From contig NZ_JAGGLL010000004.1 of the NCBI RefSeq assembly GCF_017874425.1, forward strand, positions 167,380-231,379: 64,000 nucleotides of DNA. Reading direction: 5' to 3'. Within the stretch, counting starts at the first letter, position 1, and every line of letters starts with the position of its first letter. The notes under the pieces are model-generated. The model had not been told where the DNA came from. It saw nothing but the letters and a program-made list of their open reading frames with translations, and searched no databases. The position numbers and the translations under genes are program-made. This stretch comes from Clostridium punense (GTDB lineage: Bacteria; Bacillota; Clostridia; Clostridiales; Clostridiaceae). Of the stretch, positions 49,175 to 59,312 are shown one piece after another.

Positions 49175-50488
49175 TCACAATTCGCCTATAAGAGCACTAA
49201 CCTTGTCTTTTTCTGGTAATACCATTGGGAGTGAAGTGAATAAAGAAAGTTGTTCATAATTATTTATTGTGCTTAAGGATTTAATGGGAGTTTTATTAAT
49301 GAGTTTATCCTCAATTTTGTCCTTATCAAAGCCTACATCCCCATAATATTTCCCTTTGCAGGTTATAAAATATTGGGCTCTTTTCATAACTACTCCAAGT
49401 TTCCTTATATCTTCAAAGTTTAAAAAATGGACCTTCCTTGTAATTACAATTCTTTTAGCTGAACGAACACCAATGCCAGGAACTCGCAAAAGTTCCTCAT
49501 AGGAGGCTGTGTTAATCTCATAAGGGAAGCAGTCTAAGTTGTTTAGAGCATAGTTGGTTTTAGGATCTAGTTGCTCATGAAAATTAGGGGTTTGCTCATT
49601 AAGTAGCTCGTCAGCCTTAAATCCATAAAATCTTAAAAGCCAATCTGCTTGGTATAATCTATTTTCTCTTACAAGAGGAGGATGCTTAATGGTGGGTAAA
49701 TTTTTGTTGGTGTTTATAGGCACATAAGCAGAGTAATAAACTCTTTTAAGAGAAAATTTGTTATAAAGACCTTCAGATAGCTTTAAAATATTATAGTCTG
49801 TATCAGCAGTGGCACCCACAATAAGTTGAGTACTTTGTCCCCCAGGAACAAAGAGGGGGGCTTTCTTAAAGATTTTATGATTTTGAGAAGAAGTTATTAT
49901 TTCTTTATTAATGAGAGACATGGGCTTTAAAATACTTTCCTTGGACTTCTGTGGAGCAAGAAGTTTTAAACCTTGAGAAGAGGGTAATTCGATATTAACA
50001 CTCATTCTATCTGCATAAAGTCCAGCTTCTTTGATTAAATAGTCATCAGCTCCAGGAATTGCTTTCACATGAATATAACCATTAAACTTATACTGTAATC
50101 TAAGGGTTTTTAAAATTTTGATTAATAATTCCATGGTGTAGTTAGGATTTTTAAAAACTGCAGAACTTAAAAATAAGCCTTCAATATAGTTGCGTTTATA
50201 GAAATTAATTGTTAAATCTATAACCTCTTCAGGTGTAAAAGCAGCCCTTTCAACATCATTACTAAGCCTATTTATACAATAAGTACAATCATAAATACAG
50301 TAATTTGTTAAAAGAATCTTAAGCAGGGATATACATCTACCGTCCGGTGTAAAACTATGGCAGATACCACTAGCATGAGAATTTCCCAGTCCATTATTAG
50401 TATTTTTTCGATTACTTCCACTAGAAGAACAGGACACATCATATTTAGCTGCGTCAGATAAAATTCTTAATTTTTCCATTAACTCCAT
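49175..50488 (-). CDS. TIGR03916 family radical SAM DNA modification/repair protein
   Basis: The 437-residue protein has the radical SAM cluster C-I-Y-D-C-T-Y-C (C-x3-C-x2-C) near 70-77 and a helix-hairpin-helix DNA-binding motif near 340-360 (L-L-R-V-P-G-I-G-V-R-S-A-K-R-I-V). An N-terminal L-x-I-L-S-D-A-A-K-Y-D-V-S-C-x-S-S-G opening is typical of this family. It is annotated across anaerobes as a putative DNA modification/repair enzyme related in type to spore photoproduct lyase, but its lesion is unknown. ATG 50488 has a GAGGT site. Upstream in-frame codons from 50533 lack one. It is the first gene of the pair. Confidence 0.88.
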   Translation of the reverse strand: MELMEKLRILSDAAKYDVSCSSSGSNRKNTNNGLGNSHASGICHSFTPDGRCISLLKILLTNYCIYDCTYCINRLSNDVERAAFTPEEVIDLTINFYKRNYIEGLFLSSAVFKNPNYTMELLIKILKTLRLQYKFNGYIHVKAIPGADDYLIKEAGLYADRMSVNIELPSSQGLKLLAPQKSKESILKPMSLINKEIITSSQNHKIFKKAPLFVPGGQSTQLIVGATADTDYNILKLSEGLYNKFSLKRVYYSAYVPINTNKNLPTIKHPPLVRENRLYQADWLLRFYGFKADELLNEQTPNFHEQLDPKTNYALNNLDCFPYEINTASYEELLRVPGIGVRSAKRIVITRKVHFLNFEDIRKLGVVMKRAQYFITCKGKYYGDVGFDKDKIEDKLINKTPIKSLSTINNYEQLSLFTSLPMVLPEKDKVSALIGEL

Positions 50489-50602
50489 AATATTAACCTC
50501 GTTAAAAACTATAATATATATATTATAGCACAAGTGTTCGTATTATACTACATATTCTAATAAATAATAAAGAAGTTTATTTGGAGAAATTGTTGTATTA
50601 AG

Positions 50603-51841
50603 TTATTGAATGTTTGATTTATTTACTGAATAAATTTGTAAAAAGTACATAGTCATTGAGGCTAGAGAAATTAGCACCATTATTAAAAGCCAAGCTGCTT
50701 TAATTTCTGTTAAGGCTATAAATTTCCCCATAATAGCAGGTCCAACAGCTCTACCAGCACCAGTTATTAAGGGGAGAACAGCGTTGAATCTTCCCCTATG
50801 GCTGATGGGAGTTTGGCTAATTATAAATATTGATTGATTTGTATAAACTAAGATTTCACCAGTGCTCCATATTATAGAAGATAAAATAAATAAGGTTGGT
50901 GAAGTAACAAAATACAGCATTCCAAAACCTATAAAGTACATTATACCGCCTAAAGCTACGTTTGTTAAAGCAGGGAATTTTTTTGTTGCAGTAGTTATAA
51001 AAGTCGTTAGAGTAACAACTATAATTGAGTTTGTTGTAATAACATAGCCGAAAATTTTTGAACCTTCTCCTCCAAATAATTCAGAAGTTTGAAGGGGAAT
51101 AACAAATAAACACTGAGCATGAGTAAAAGAGAAGATAATACAGGTTATAGAAAAGGCTACAAGTAGGGGTCTTGAAAAAAATGCCCTAATAAACCCAGAG
51201 TCAACGGCTTTTTCACTTTCATCTAGTTCTCCATTGGAGCTGTGAAATTTCTCTTTTTTAAAGGGTTCATCAATGAAAAATTGAACCAATATAATAGAAA
51301 TAAGTATTGCTACAATGTTACCTATAAATATAAATCTTATGTAATCATTGAATAAATATCCTGCTAAAATTGCACCTATTGCAGTACCCACATTAGAACC
51401 AATATAAAGCAAGGAAAAAATTTCATTTCTATTAGTTTTTGTAGTAAAATCTGATATCAAGGCTATATAGCCAGGTTCAGTCATGGCGCTAAAGAAAATA
51501 AATCCAAAGATAAAATAGGCTGAGTAAAATGAGTAGGGATTTATTGTGCACGGTATAAAACAAAGGGCAGCAGCTAGTTGACTAAAAATAACTAAATATT
51601 TTCTACCATAGTGGTCTGCTATTTTTCCTCCTATTAAGGAACCAGGAATATAAAAACCAGCTCCAATCATAATCAAAAAGCCTACTTTATCAGGGGGAAA
51701 GTTTAGCCCTTTAGTTAAATATAAGGTTAAAAAAGGGATAACAAAGTTTCCTAATTTAGTAATAATATTAGTGATGAAAAGTATGTATACACCTCTAGAA
51801 AGGTTAGAATATTGCAGTATAAAATTTTTATATTTTTTCAT
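50603..51841 (-). CDS. Major facilitator superfamily transporter, 412 aa
   Basis: The protein has about 12 hydrophobic segments. The loop motif after helix 2 reads G-G-K-I-A-D-H-Y-G-R-K (about 71-81), the MFS signature. A central charged loop near 195-212 (F-K-K-E-K-F-H-S-S-N-G-E-L-D-E-S-E) splits the two halves. It belongs to the multidrug/DHA1-like exporters by general pattern, but the substrate is unknown. No partner or regulator is adjacent. A long non-coding stretch follows upstream (51842-52638). Confidence 0.85.
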   Translation of the reverse strand: MKKYKNFILQYSNLSRGVYILFITNIITKLGNFVIPFLTLYLTKGLNFPPDKVGFLIMIGAGFYIPGSLIGGKIADHYGRKYLVIFSQLAAALCFIPCTINPYSFYSAYFIFGFIFFSAMTEPGYIALISDFTTKTNRNEIFSLLYIGSNVGTAIGAILAGYLFNDYIRFIFIGNIVAILISIILVQFFIDEPFKKEKFHSSNGELDESEKAVDSGFIRAFFSRPLLVAFSITCIIFSFTHAQCLFVIPLQTSELFGGEGSKIFGYVITTNSIIVVTLTTFITTATKKFPALTNVALGGIMYFIGFGMLYFVTSPTLFILSSIIWSTGEILVYTNQSIFIISQTPISHRGRFNAVLPLITGAGRAVGPAIMGKFIALTEIKAAWLLIMVLISLASMTMYFLQIYSVNKSNIQ

Positions 51842-52405
51842 TATAATTACCTCAAGTTTTTCTTCTAGTTTTATTTTATTGGAAAGAAAGAATTATAATT
51901 AAATCGATAATTAAGATTAAATAATGATTAACATATGTATGTAAAATTTACCATTATACTATTAAAAAATCAATACAATATATTACAGTGAAAATGATAT
52001 TAAGGAATAATTTAAAAAGTTAATTCAATATAACTTCACATCATATAAGTTTATTTAATCCATTTTCAAATGGATTTAAGGATACAAAGGCAACAGTTAT
52101 TAACAAGTTAAATCTTAACTTTGGTTCCCTATATATAAAATGCTCAATACTTCAACTTTTAATGTAAATTTTATGGTAGAAGAAATAAATGGATGTAAAT
52201 ATAGATCATTTGCATAAAATTACATAAATGAATTCTAATTAAATAAGCTTTGGCCTTAGATTTAGTTTTAAGATTAGGAAACTATGAAAATTTAATTATG
52301 TAAACTAAAGAAGATAATTTATAGAAAAGTTAGATAAAATGTTAACAGAGTTTTAAGTAAAATAGGTCTTATATATTCAGTGAAAACAGTGTAGAATATA
52401 ATTAA
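51842..52405. other. Long AT-rich intergenic region without a supported gene
   Basis: This stretch separates the MFS gene from the MITE copy. I see only a small hairpin (AATCCAT...ATGGATT near 52059-52077) and a 25-codon open frame near 52140 that is probably chance or a gene remnant. No promoter, RNA or gene can be supported. Confidence 0.5.
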
Positions 52406-52563
52406 GGCATCTGAAAATAAATAATAAGTCAAAGATGTGGAGGATATTTTGGGTTAGACAAGGAACCAGGTTCCTTAGATAGTGGAGCTATCTAAGGGTT
52501 CTGTTGACGCAGTATAACTCAAAATAGACCAGCATACTGACTTATTTATTTTTTGAAGATGAC
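52406..52563 (+). mobile_element. MITE-like repeat, copy 2
   Basis: A 158-bp element starting GGCATCTGAAAATAAATAAT and ending TTTTTTGAAGATGAC, flanked by TAA on both sides (52403-52405 and 52564-52566). It is the reverse complement of copy 1 over most of its length but lacks the CACAAGCAAGCTTGTG segment. It contains CCTTAGATAG...CTATCTAAGG, a perfect stem, and GTTGACGCAGTATAACTC. It has no coding capacity. Confidence 0.8.
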
Positions 52564-52638
52564 TAAGGTTAGTAAAGTTAATAAATACTATATTATATTG
52601 TATGCCGAGTCTAAAAAATATAATTTTTGGAGGAAAAC

Positions 52639-53616
52639 ATGAAAAAAAAGGTTTATATAGCAAATTCAATTCCTAAATATGTTGAAGAGTATATAGGAAG
52701 AAGTTGTGATTATGAAATTTGGGATGGTAGTTCAAAAATAACCAGAGAGGAACTATTAAAAAATATCAAAGACGTTGATGGGTTAATAGTATTTGGTCAC
52801 AAAATAGATGAGGAACTTTTAAATGCTGCACCTAAGCTAAAGGTGGTAAGTAACCTATCAGTAGGATATGATAACTTTAATATAGAGGCTATGAAAGCCA
52901 GAGGAGTAATAGGAACGAACACACCTTATGTACTAGATGATACAGTAGCTGATTTGATTTTTGCACTTATTTTATCTTCTTCACGTAGAGTAGTACAATT
53001 AGATAAGTTCGTAAGAGATGGAAAATGGGAGAAGGATATTGAAAGAAGCCATTTTGGACTAGATGTTCACGGAGCAACTCTTGGAATCATTGGTATGGGA
53101 AACATTGGTGAAGCAGTAGCTACAAGAGGTAAGTTTGGCTTTGGTATGGATATTTTATATCATAACAGAAGTAGAAAACTACAGGCAGAAAAAGAACTTG
53201 GAGCAAAATATTGCTCTTTAGAAGAACTTCTAAGAAATTCAGATTTTATCGTGCTTATGACGCCATTAACAGAGGATACTAAAGAGCTTATTAGTTATAA
53301 AGAATTTGATATGATGAAAAATACAGCTATATTTATTAATGGATCTAGAGGTAAAACTGTTAATGAGGAAGCTCTAATAGATGCATTAAATAGTAATAAA
53401 ATCTTTGCAGCAGGTCTTGATGTGTTTTATAAAGAACCTGTAGATAAAAACAATCCGCTTCTTAAAATGGATAATGTGGTTTTACTACCCCACATTGGAT
53501 CTGCTACAGGAAAAACTCGTGATGAGATGGCAATGCTTGCAGCAGAAAACATGGTAAAGGCTCTATGTGGAGAAAAACCGCCAACATTAGTTAAAGAATT
53601 TAAAGATATTGTATAA
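52639..53616 (+). CDS. D-isomer-specific 2-hydroxyacid dehydrogenase
   Basis: The 325-residue NAD(P)-dependent enzyme has a Rossmann motif L-G-I-I-G-M-G-N-I-G (G-x-G-x-x-G) near 146-155 and catalytic residues in order: Arg in N-G-S-R-G, Glu in K-E-P and His in L-L-P-H-I-G-S-A-T. It would reduce a 2-keto acid to the D-hydroxy acid. The exact acid (glyoxylate/hydroxypyruvate, D-lactate, or phenyl- or branched-chain acid) is not fixed by the sequence. ATG 52639 with GGAGG is preferred over TTG 52627. It is a single-gene unit with a bidirectional terminator. Confidence 0.9.
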   Translation: MKKKVYIANSIPKYVEEYIGRSCDYEIWDGSSKITREELLKNIKDVDGLIVFGHKIDEELLNAAPKLKVVSNLSVGYDNFNIEAMKARGVIGTNTPYVLDDTVADLIFALILSSSRRVVQLDKFVRDGKWEKDIERSHFGLDVHGATLGIIGMGNIGEAVATRGKFGFGMDILYHNRSRKLQAEKELGAKYCSLEELLRNSDFIVLMTPLTEDTKELISYKEFDMMKNTAIFINGSRGKTVNEEALIDALNSNKIFAAGLDVFYKEPVDKNNPLLKMDNVVLLPHIGSATGKTRDEMAMLAAENMVKALCGEKPPTLVKEFKDIV

Positions 53617-53734
53617 GAATAATTCACCTAGACATCTTTGTAGGGGTGTCATTAGAAGATAAATTATTGTTTGAGTTAAATTGTAACATTATTTTAATAA
53701 GGAATATATTAGTAATTTTAGAATGAAGTAATAT

Positions 53735-53775
53735 AAAAATAGGTCTCAACACTATAAGAGTTGAGACCTATTTTT
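53735..53775. terminator. Bidirectional terminator between dehydrogenase and MutS-like gene
   Basis: AAAAATAGGTCTCAAC (53735-53750) pairs perfectly with GTTGAGACCTATTTTT (53760-53775), with A and T runs on either side. Confidence 0.9.
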
Positions 53776-55585
53776 ATTCTATTTGTATTCCTGCCATTTT
53801 CATAAGGTAAAGGGCATTCCTTGTATCACTGACTCCCTCTCTTAATTTATAATCAAAAAATATTTTATTGTTTTTATAGTACTCCTTAAAATGATAGTTT
53901 TTTACTGTAGGATTTTCTCTGTATAGTTCACCTAACTCTAAATCATGAGTAGACACCATTCCAAGGGTTGCTTTGTTACTCAATTGATTAATTAATATTT
54001 TTGCTCCCGTATGCCTATCTATGGAATTTGTGCCTTTAAAAATTTCATCCAATAAGAAAAATACTTTGTGGCCTTCATTTGTTTTATCAATTAAAGTTTT
54101 TATTCTTAAAATTTCAGCGTAAAAAGAAGAAATACTTTCTTCTAAATTATCACTGGTCCTCATACAGGTGATAAGCTTTAACTTACTACAGATAAATGTA
54201 TTGCCTCGAACTTTAGTTCCAACATATGCAAGTACAAGGTTAATCCCCACGGTTCTAAGCATGGTGCTTTTACCAGCCATATTAGAACCAGTTATAAGAA
54301 TAACTTTTTTATTTTCATCAATGGTAATGCTGTTACATATAGAATTATCACCTAGAAGGGGATGACCTAAATCTACAGCTTTTACAATCATTTTATTTTC
54401 TTCAAAGGTAGGCATACACCAGTTAGGGTTATCTCTATTTATATTAGTTAAACTTATAAGAGCTTCAAACTCGCCAATAACTTCTACCATAGTTTTCAAG
54501 CTTTTCCCATAGAGCTTTTTAAATTTTTCAAGTTCATAACAAGTTCTATAGTCCCAAAGAAGGATAATATTTAGGGGCCAGTAAAACATATTGCTTCTAT
54601 CAGAAATTTTGCTTGCCAGGCTGTCTAATAGTTTAATTATAAAAGTAGCAGACTTGTCATTGGTAATCTTAAGCTTATTTTGTAGCTCTGTTAAATGAGA
54701 ACTTTTGAAGTTTGCTTTTTCTAGGTAAGATATCATATTTGAGTAATTAGCGATATCTTTATTATATTTCAATACTTTTTCTAAGGAATTGCTTATCTTG
54801 TTTAGGTTGATAAGTAGAAGCATGATGCTTAATGCAATAAATATTTTTACAAAGGCAAAAGTAAAATTCCTTAAAAATAAAGGTAAAATTAGAGAACCTA
54901 TGATTAATATGGTCATAATATTACATAAAGGCTTTATATAGCTCTTTAAAAAATAGGGATTTTCACTTTCACCCCATTTAATTAACTCCTCGGGATTAGA
55001 GAAACCCTTTGGATTATTCATTCCTTCAGCTAAGAATCTCTGGCAAAAACTTAATTTGCTATTTAACTCCTCAAGGGCAGATTGTCTTTCTTTTATCTTA
55101 TCTATTTGAAAGTCTATATCCCCACAAAGCTCATCTCTTAGTCTTTTTTTACCTAGAGGTGTTATAGAGGAACATATTTTTTGAAAAAGAGAGTTTTTTC
55201 CTAAGATATCCAAATCCTCACTGTAAAAAGGATTTTCTTCCTTTAAATCACTGCCATCATAAAAGTTTTTATAGTCGCCATTGATTCTTTTAACTCCCAA
55301 ATCATTAAGATGAATTAAGTTTTCCACTTTCAGTAGAGCAGACTTTATAGTACTATGTTTTTTTGAAATATATATGAACCCAATAATAAAAAGTAATATA
55401 GAAAATAAGGTTAAGTAGTAGCTTGATATTTTGTAAGAAAAAATGAAAATTATAGTACAAAGTAAAAAGAATAATAATCTCACTAAGCTATAGAAGCTAC
55501 TTAGCTGCGTCCAGGATTTTTTTATTTTTGAAAATCTATGAATTCTTTTTTCATAGATACTTTCCTTTGATAAGTTTATGCTCAT
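53774..55585 (-). CDS. MutS-related ATPase with N-terminal membrane segments
   Basis: The 603-residue protein ends in a MutS-type ABC ATPase (about 400-600): I-T-G-S-N-M-A-G-K-S-T Walker A, S-S-F-Y-A-E-I-L signature region, L-D-E-I-F-K-G-T-N Walker B, and S-T-H-D-L-E-L. The N-terminal part has hydrophobic pairs near 30-75 and 205-250, unlike mismatch-repair MutS, with no mismatch-recognition domain. Such MutS-like membrane proteins are common in Firmicutes and of unknown role. ATG 55585, preceded by GGAGG, gives the start; upstream codons lack a site. It is a single-gene unit. Confidence 0.8.
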   Translation of the reverse strand: MSINLSKESIYEKRIHRFSKIKKSWTQLSSFYSLVRLLFFLLCTIIFIFSYKISSYYLTLFSILLFIIGFIYISKKHSTIKSALLKVENLIHLNDLGVKRINGDYKNFYDGSDLKEENPFYSEDLDILGKNSLFQKICSSITPLGKKRLRDELCGDIDFQIDKIKERQSALEELNSKLSFCQRFLAEGMNNPKGFSNPEELIKWGESENPYFLKSYIKPLCNIMTILIIGSLILPLFLRNFTFAFVKIFIALSIMLLLINLNKISNSLEKVLKYNKDIANYSNMISYLEKANFKSSHLTELQNKLKITNDKSATFIIKLLDSLASKISDRSNMFYWPLNIILLWDYRTCYELEKFKKLYGKSLKTMVEVIGEFEALISLTNINRDNPNWCMPTFEENKMIVKAVDLGHPLLGDNSICNSITIDENKKVILITGSNMAGKSTMLRTVGINLVLAYVGTKVRGNTFICSKLKLITCMRTSDNLEESISSFYAEILRIKTLIDKTNEGHKVFFLLDEIFKGTNSIDRHTGAKILINQLSNKATLGMVSTHDLELGELYRENPTVKNYHFKEYYKNNKIFFDYKLREGVSDTRNALYLMKMAGIQIE

Positions 55586-55707
55586 TATTTTCCTCCAGTT
55601 TATAATTTTGCAACTTAAGTATAGTTGATATTTCTTATAATTATACAACAAATGTAATAACAAATGTAAGTAATTGTATATTTATTTTCTGATTTTGTAA
55701 ATAATTA

Positions 55708-55895
55708 GGTAGAAGGAAATAAATAATAGGTCAAAGGTGTGAAGAATATTTTGAGTTCACAAGCAAGCTTGTGTTCATAAGGAAGCTTGTGCCGACAAAG
55801 AAATAGGTTATTAGATAGTGGAGTTATCTATAGGGTCTGACATGTAGTATAACACAAAATAAATAATGGTACTGCCTAATTTTTTTGAAGATGAC
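55708..55895 (+). mobile_element. MITE-like repeat, copy 3 (more diverged)
   Basis: A 188-bp element starting GGTAGAAGGAAATAAATAAT and ending TTTTTTGAAGATGAC, flanked by TTA on both sides (55705-55707 and 55896-55898). It shares with copy 1 the TTCACAAGCAAGCTTGTG and TGCCGACAA segments and with both copies the TTAGATAGTGGAG core. Point differences are more numerous, so it is likely older. Outside it, 55586-55707 and 55896-56169 show nothing that I can support. Confidence 0.75.
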
Positions 55896-56169
55896 TTATA
55901 TAAAAAGAAAGAAATTTGACACACTTACTATTAGGATATAAAATAAATTAGTCAGAAGTTATAGAAGTTTTTAATAGTTAAAAAATCATTCTTAAATTTT
56001 AAAGCAAGTGATAGCATATCATTTGTACAATATAGTTGCTCATAGTATAAAAAAATAATATGAGGAACTGCTTTTAAAAAATTCAATAATGAATTTACAT
56101 ATATTAAATCTTAACCAGATTTTTATAGATTAAAAATAAAATTAGATTTTCACTCATGGAGGAATCGTT

Positions 56170-57231
56170 ATGGCAAGAACCGTTGAATATAAAGATTTAA
56201 AAGGAAATTATGTAATAGTTGATGTGAGAAGTCCAGGAGAATATAAGGATTCTACAATAAATGGAGCAATTAACTTGCCTTTATTCGATGACGAGGAAAG
56301 AGCTACCGTTGGAACTATATACACAAGAGAGAGTACTGAAAAAGCAAAAAAACTAGGAGTAGAAATTGTGGCAAAAAAATTGCCAGGGATATATGATAAT
56401 GTACATGAATTAGAAAAACAATATGAAAAAGTAGTGCTTTTTTGTGCCCGCGGAGGTATGAGAAGTGGTTCCATTGCAGAACTTTTAGGAGCTCTTGGTA
56501 CAAGAGTTGAAAGAATAAAGGATGGATATAAAGGTTACAGAGCCTTTATTACAGAAGAGCTTCCAAAGTTAAATGAAAAAGTAGAATATGTTGTGCTTCA
56601 TGGTAACACTGGAGTAGGAAAGACAGAAATTTTAAAAAAGCTTAAGGAACATGGCTATAATGTACTTGATTTAGAAGACTGTGCAAATCATAGAGGTTCT
56701 ATACTTGGCTCTGTAGGGCTTGGGGAAACAACTTCACAAAAGCAATTTGAGTCTAATGTATATGAACAGCTAAGAGAAACTCAAGGTAAGTATGTGTTTG
56801 TTGAGGCAGAAAGTAGAAGAATTGGAAGGGTTGTAATACCTGAATATATTCACAATAAAATGAAAAGTGGAATTCATGTGTTTGTGGATGCTGATATAGA
56901 ATTTAGAAAAGACCTTATTGTAAGAGAATATACCAAGGTTGAAAATTGTAAGGAAGAAATTTGTGAAGCTCTTATAAAATTAAAAAAACATATTAGTGAG
57001 AAAAATATAGAAGAGTACTGCGAAAAAGTAAGGCAAGGAGAATATGATGAAGTGGTTAAAGAGTTAATGGTGAAATACTATGACCCTCTTTATATGCATA
57101 GCTCCGATAAGTACGACTATGACTTTAAGCTGATGGTTAACGAGGTTGAAGAAGCAGCAAAAGCCCTAGAAAATTTTATAGAACAATACTCGAAAAAAGA
57201 TAAAGAATCCTGTGTTGCTTGTACAGAATAA
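56170..57231 (+). CDS. mnmH: tRNA 2-selenouridine synthase (rhodanese-type)
   Basis: The 353-residue enzyme has an N-terminal rhodanese domain (about 1-130) with V-D-V-R-S-P-G-E-Y near 18-26 and the catalytic loop F-C-A-R-G-G-M-R-S-G-S near 95-105 (Cys96). A P-loop domain follows (about 135-345) with L-H-G-N-T-G-V-G-K-T near 143-152. Its length matches MnmH/SelU/YbbB, which changes S2U at the tRNA wobble position to Se2U using selenophosphate. This implies that the organism makes selenophosphate (SelD), not seen here. A GGAGG site precedes the ATG. It is a single-gene unit with a terminator after it. Confidence 0.92.
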   Translation: MARTVEYKDLKGNYVIVDVRSPGEYKDSTINGAINLPLFDDEERATVGTIYTRESTEKAKKLGVEIVAKKLPGIYDNVHELEKQYEKVVLFCARGGMRSGSIAELLGALGTRVERIKDGYKGYRAFITEELPKLNEKVEYVVLHGNTGVGKTEILKKLKEHGYNVLDLEDCANHRGSILGSVGLGETTSQKQFESNVYEQLRETQGKYVFVEAESRRIGRVVIPEYIHNKMKSGIHVFVDADIEFRKDLIVREYTKVENCKEEICEALIKLKKHISEKNIEEYCEKVRQGEYDEVVKELMVKYYDPLYMHSSDKYDYDFKLMVNEVEEAAKALENFIEQYSKKDKESCVACTE

Positions 57232-57243
57232 CAACAGAAATAC

Positions 57244-57280
57244 AAAAAACAGAACATTTGTTTCTGTTTTTTATTTTTTT
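57244..57280 (+). terminator. Terminator of mnmH
   Basis: AAAAAACAGAA (57244-57254) pairs with TTCTGTTTTTT (57262-57272), then a T-run. Confidence 0.85.
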
Positions 57281-57345
57281 CTCTTTACTATCTTCAAATA
57301 AAATTATAAAATAAAGTTTGTAACTCTATTTTTAGGAGGAATATT

Positions 57346-59301
57346 ATGCAAGTTAATGAAAATAAAAACTCAAGCTATGAGGTTACGGACTTAACTTCTC
57401 TTGAAAAGTTAGAACCAGTAAGGGTTAGACCAGGAATGTACATAGGTTCTACGGGAAGCAAAGGTCTTCATCATTGCATTTGGGAAATTTTAGATAATGC
57501 CATTGATGAACTTACAAATGGCTATGGTGATAGAGCGGAAATAATTTTAAATAAAGATAAAACTGTTACAGTAATAGATAACGGAAGAGGAATACCTACA
57601 GGAATTCACCCTATAAAGAAGAAATCAGGAGTAGAAATGGTTTATACTGAACTACACACTGGGGGTAAATTTAATAATTCTAATTATAAAACTTCTGGAG
57701 GACTTCACGGGGTTGGTGCTGCGGTAGTTAACGCACTGTCCTCATGGCTTGAGGTAGAAGTTTATCAAAAGGGAAGTATTTTTAAGCAAAGATTTGAACA
57801 TGCCTATGATAAGGAATTAAAAAGAAAGATGCCAGGGACACCAGTAACATCTCTTGAAGTTATAGGAAATACAAGAAAGACTGGAACAAAAGTAACCTTT
57901 CTACCAGATAATGAAGTTTTTAGTAATGTGGATTTTAAGTTTGAAATTATTGATCAAAGACTTCAAGAACTAGCTTTTCAAAATAAAGGAATTACCTTAG
58001 TTTTAAAGGATTTGAGAAAAAATGAAATTGTGGAAAAGACTTATTACTCAGAAAGAGGACTTTTAGATTTTATAGATTATCTTAATGAAAGTAAAACAGT
58101 ACTTCATAAAGAGCCTGTTTTATTTGGTGGAGAAAGAGAAGTTAATGGAATCAGAGTTGAAGGAGAAATTTGTGTTCAATTTACGGATTCTACTACTGAG
58201 AATATCGCAAGCTATGTAAATAACATACCAACTACAGAATCAGGAACTCATGAAACAGGTTTTAAAACGGGAATGACTAGAGCTTTTAAAGAATGGAGTA
58301 AGAAACTAAACCTTATTAAAGAAAAAGATAAGGAGTTTGAGGGAGACGATTTAAGAGAGGGTATGACTGCTATTGTTAAAGTAAAAATCAGCAACCCTAT
58401 GTTTGAAGGACAGACTAAAACAAAACTTGGCAATGTAGAGGCCTACTCTATGATGAATGAACTTTGTTATATTAAATTTGGTGAGTGGATAGAAGATAAC
58501 AAGGAAATTGCAACGGTGCTTATTAATAATGCCCTTTCTGCTGCAGCAAGAAGAGATAAAATAAAGAAAATTAATGAAGCAGAAAGAAAGAAAATAGGAA
58601 ATGGTACTGCACCCCTAGCAGGAAAAATAGCAGTTTGTACTCTAAAGAATCCTGAATTTACAGAATTTATTGTGGTTGAGGGAGATTCTGCGGGAGGATC
58701 TGCAAAACAGGCTAGAGATAGAAGATTTCAAACTATAATGCCCTCTAAAGGTAAGATAATGAATACAGAAAAGCAAAAACTTGAAAATGTGCTAGCTAGC
58801 GAAGAACTTAAAATATTCAATGCAGCCATTGGTACAGGGGTCCTTGATAATTACAAAGAAGAGGAACTTAAATATGGAAAGATAATAATAATGAGTGATG
58901 CCGATGTAGACGGCTACCACATTAGAACTTTATGGATGACTTATATTTATAGATATATGAGACCGCTAATTCAAAATGGTCACTTATACATGGCACTCCC
59001 TCCACTTTATAAAGTGTATAAAACTACTAAAAATGGGGAGATAGCTAAGTATGCTTATAGTGATGAAGAATTAGAAGCAGTAAAAAAGGAAATTGGTAAA
59101 GGTGCTCTTATTCAAAGATATAAAGGACTTGGAGAAATGAACCCAGAGCAGCTTTGGCAAACCACTTTAAATCCAGAAACAAGAACTCTTCAAAGGGTAA
59201 CCATTGAAGATGCAGCCAAAGCAGAGAAGATGATATCTCTTCTTATGGGGGATGTGGTGGAGCCAAGAAAAAACTATATGTATAAGTATGCTGAGTTTTA
59301 G
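57346..59301 (+). CDS. parE: Type II topoisomerase subunit B (ParE/GyrB-like)
   Basis: The 651-residue ATPase subunit has GHKL motifs [10 protein letters not shown] near 46-55, D-N-G-R-G-I-P near 77-83 and [12 protein letters not shown] near 116-127. The TOPRIM domain carries [11 protein letters not shown] near 444-454, S-D-A-D-V-D-G near 518-524 and R-Y-K-G-L-G-E-M. The length and the lack of a GyrB insert fit topoisomerase IV ParE better than GyrB, but I cannot rule out a second gyrase pair. It lies 11 bp before the A subunit gene and is co-transcribed with it. Aminocoumarin-contact residues were not examined. Confidence 0.85.
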   Translation: MQVNENKNSSYEVTDLTSLEKLEPVRVRPGMYIGSTGSKGLHHCIWEILDNAIDELTNGYGDRAEIILNKDKTVTVIDNGRGIPTGIHPIKKKSGVEMVYTELHTGGKFNNSNYKTSGGLHGVGAAVVNALSSWLEVEVYQKGSIFKQRFEHAYDKELKRKMPGTPVTSLEVIGNTRKTGTKVTFLPDNEVFSNVDFKFEIIDQRLQELAFQNKGITLVLKDLRKNEIVEKTYYSERGLLDFIDYLNESKTVLHKEPVLFGGEREVNGIRVEGEICVQFTDSTTENIASYVNNIPTTESGTHETGFKTGMTRAFKEWSKKLNLIKEKDKEFEGDDLREGMTAIVKVKISNPMFEGQTKTKLGNVEAYSMMNELCYIKFGEWIEDNKEIATVLINNALSAAARRDKIKKINEAERKKIGNGTAPLAGKIAVCTLKNPEFTEFIVVEGDSAGGSAKQARDRRFQTIMPSKGKIMNTEKQKLENVLASEELKIFNAAIGTGVLDNYKEEELKYGKIIIMSDADVDGYHIRTLWMTYIYRYMRPLIQNGHLYMALPPLYKVYKTTKNGEIAKYAYSDEELEAVKKEIGKGALIQRYKGLGEMNPEQLWQTTLNPETRTLQRVTIEDAAKAEKMISLLMGDVVEPRKNYMYKYAEF

Positions 59302-59312
59302 GAGGGATTAAT

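Noticed and set aside
52140..52216. Short open frame that looks protein-like (25 codons)
   Set aside because: Too short, no ribosome site and no recognised family; possibly a gene remnant but unsupported.
52475..52669. Minus-strand ORF of 64 codons
   Set aside because: It lies mostly in the MITE-like copy 2 and its sequence recurs in copy 1, so it is repeat DNA rather than a gene.
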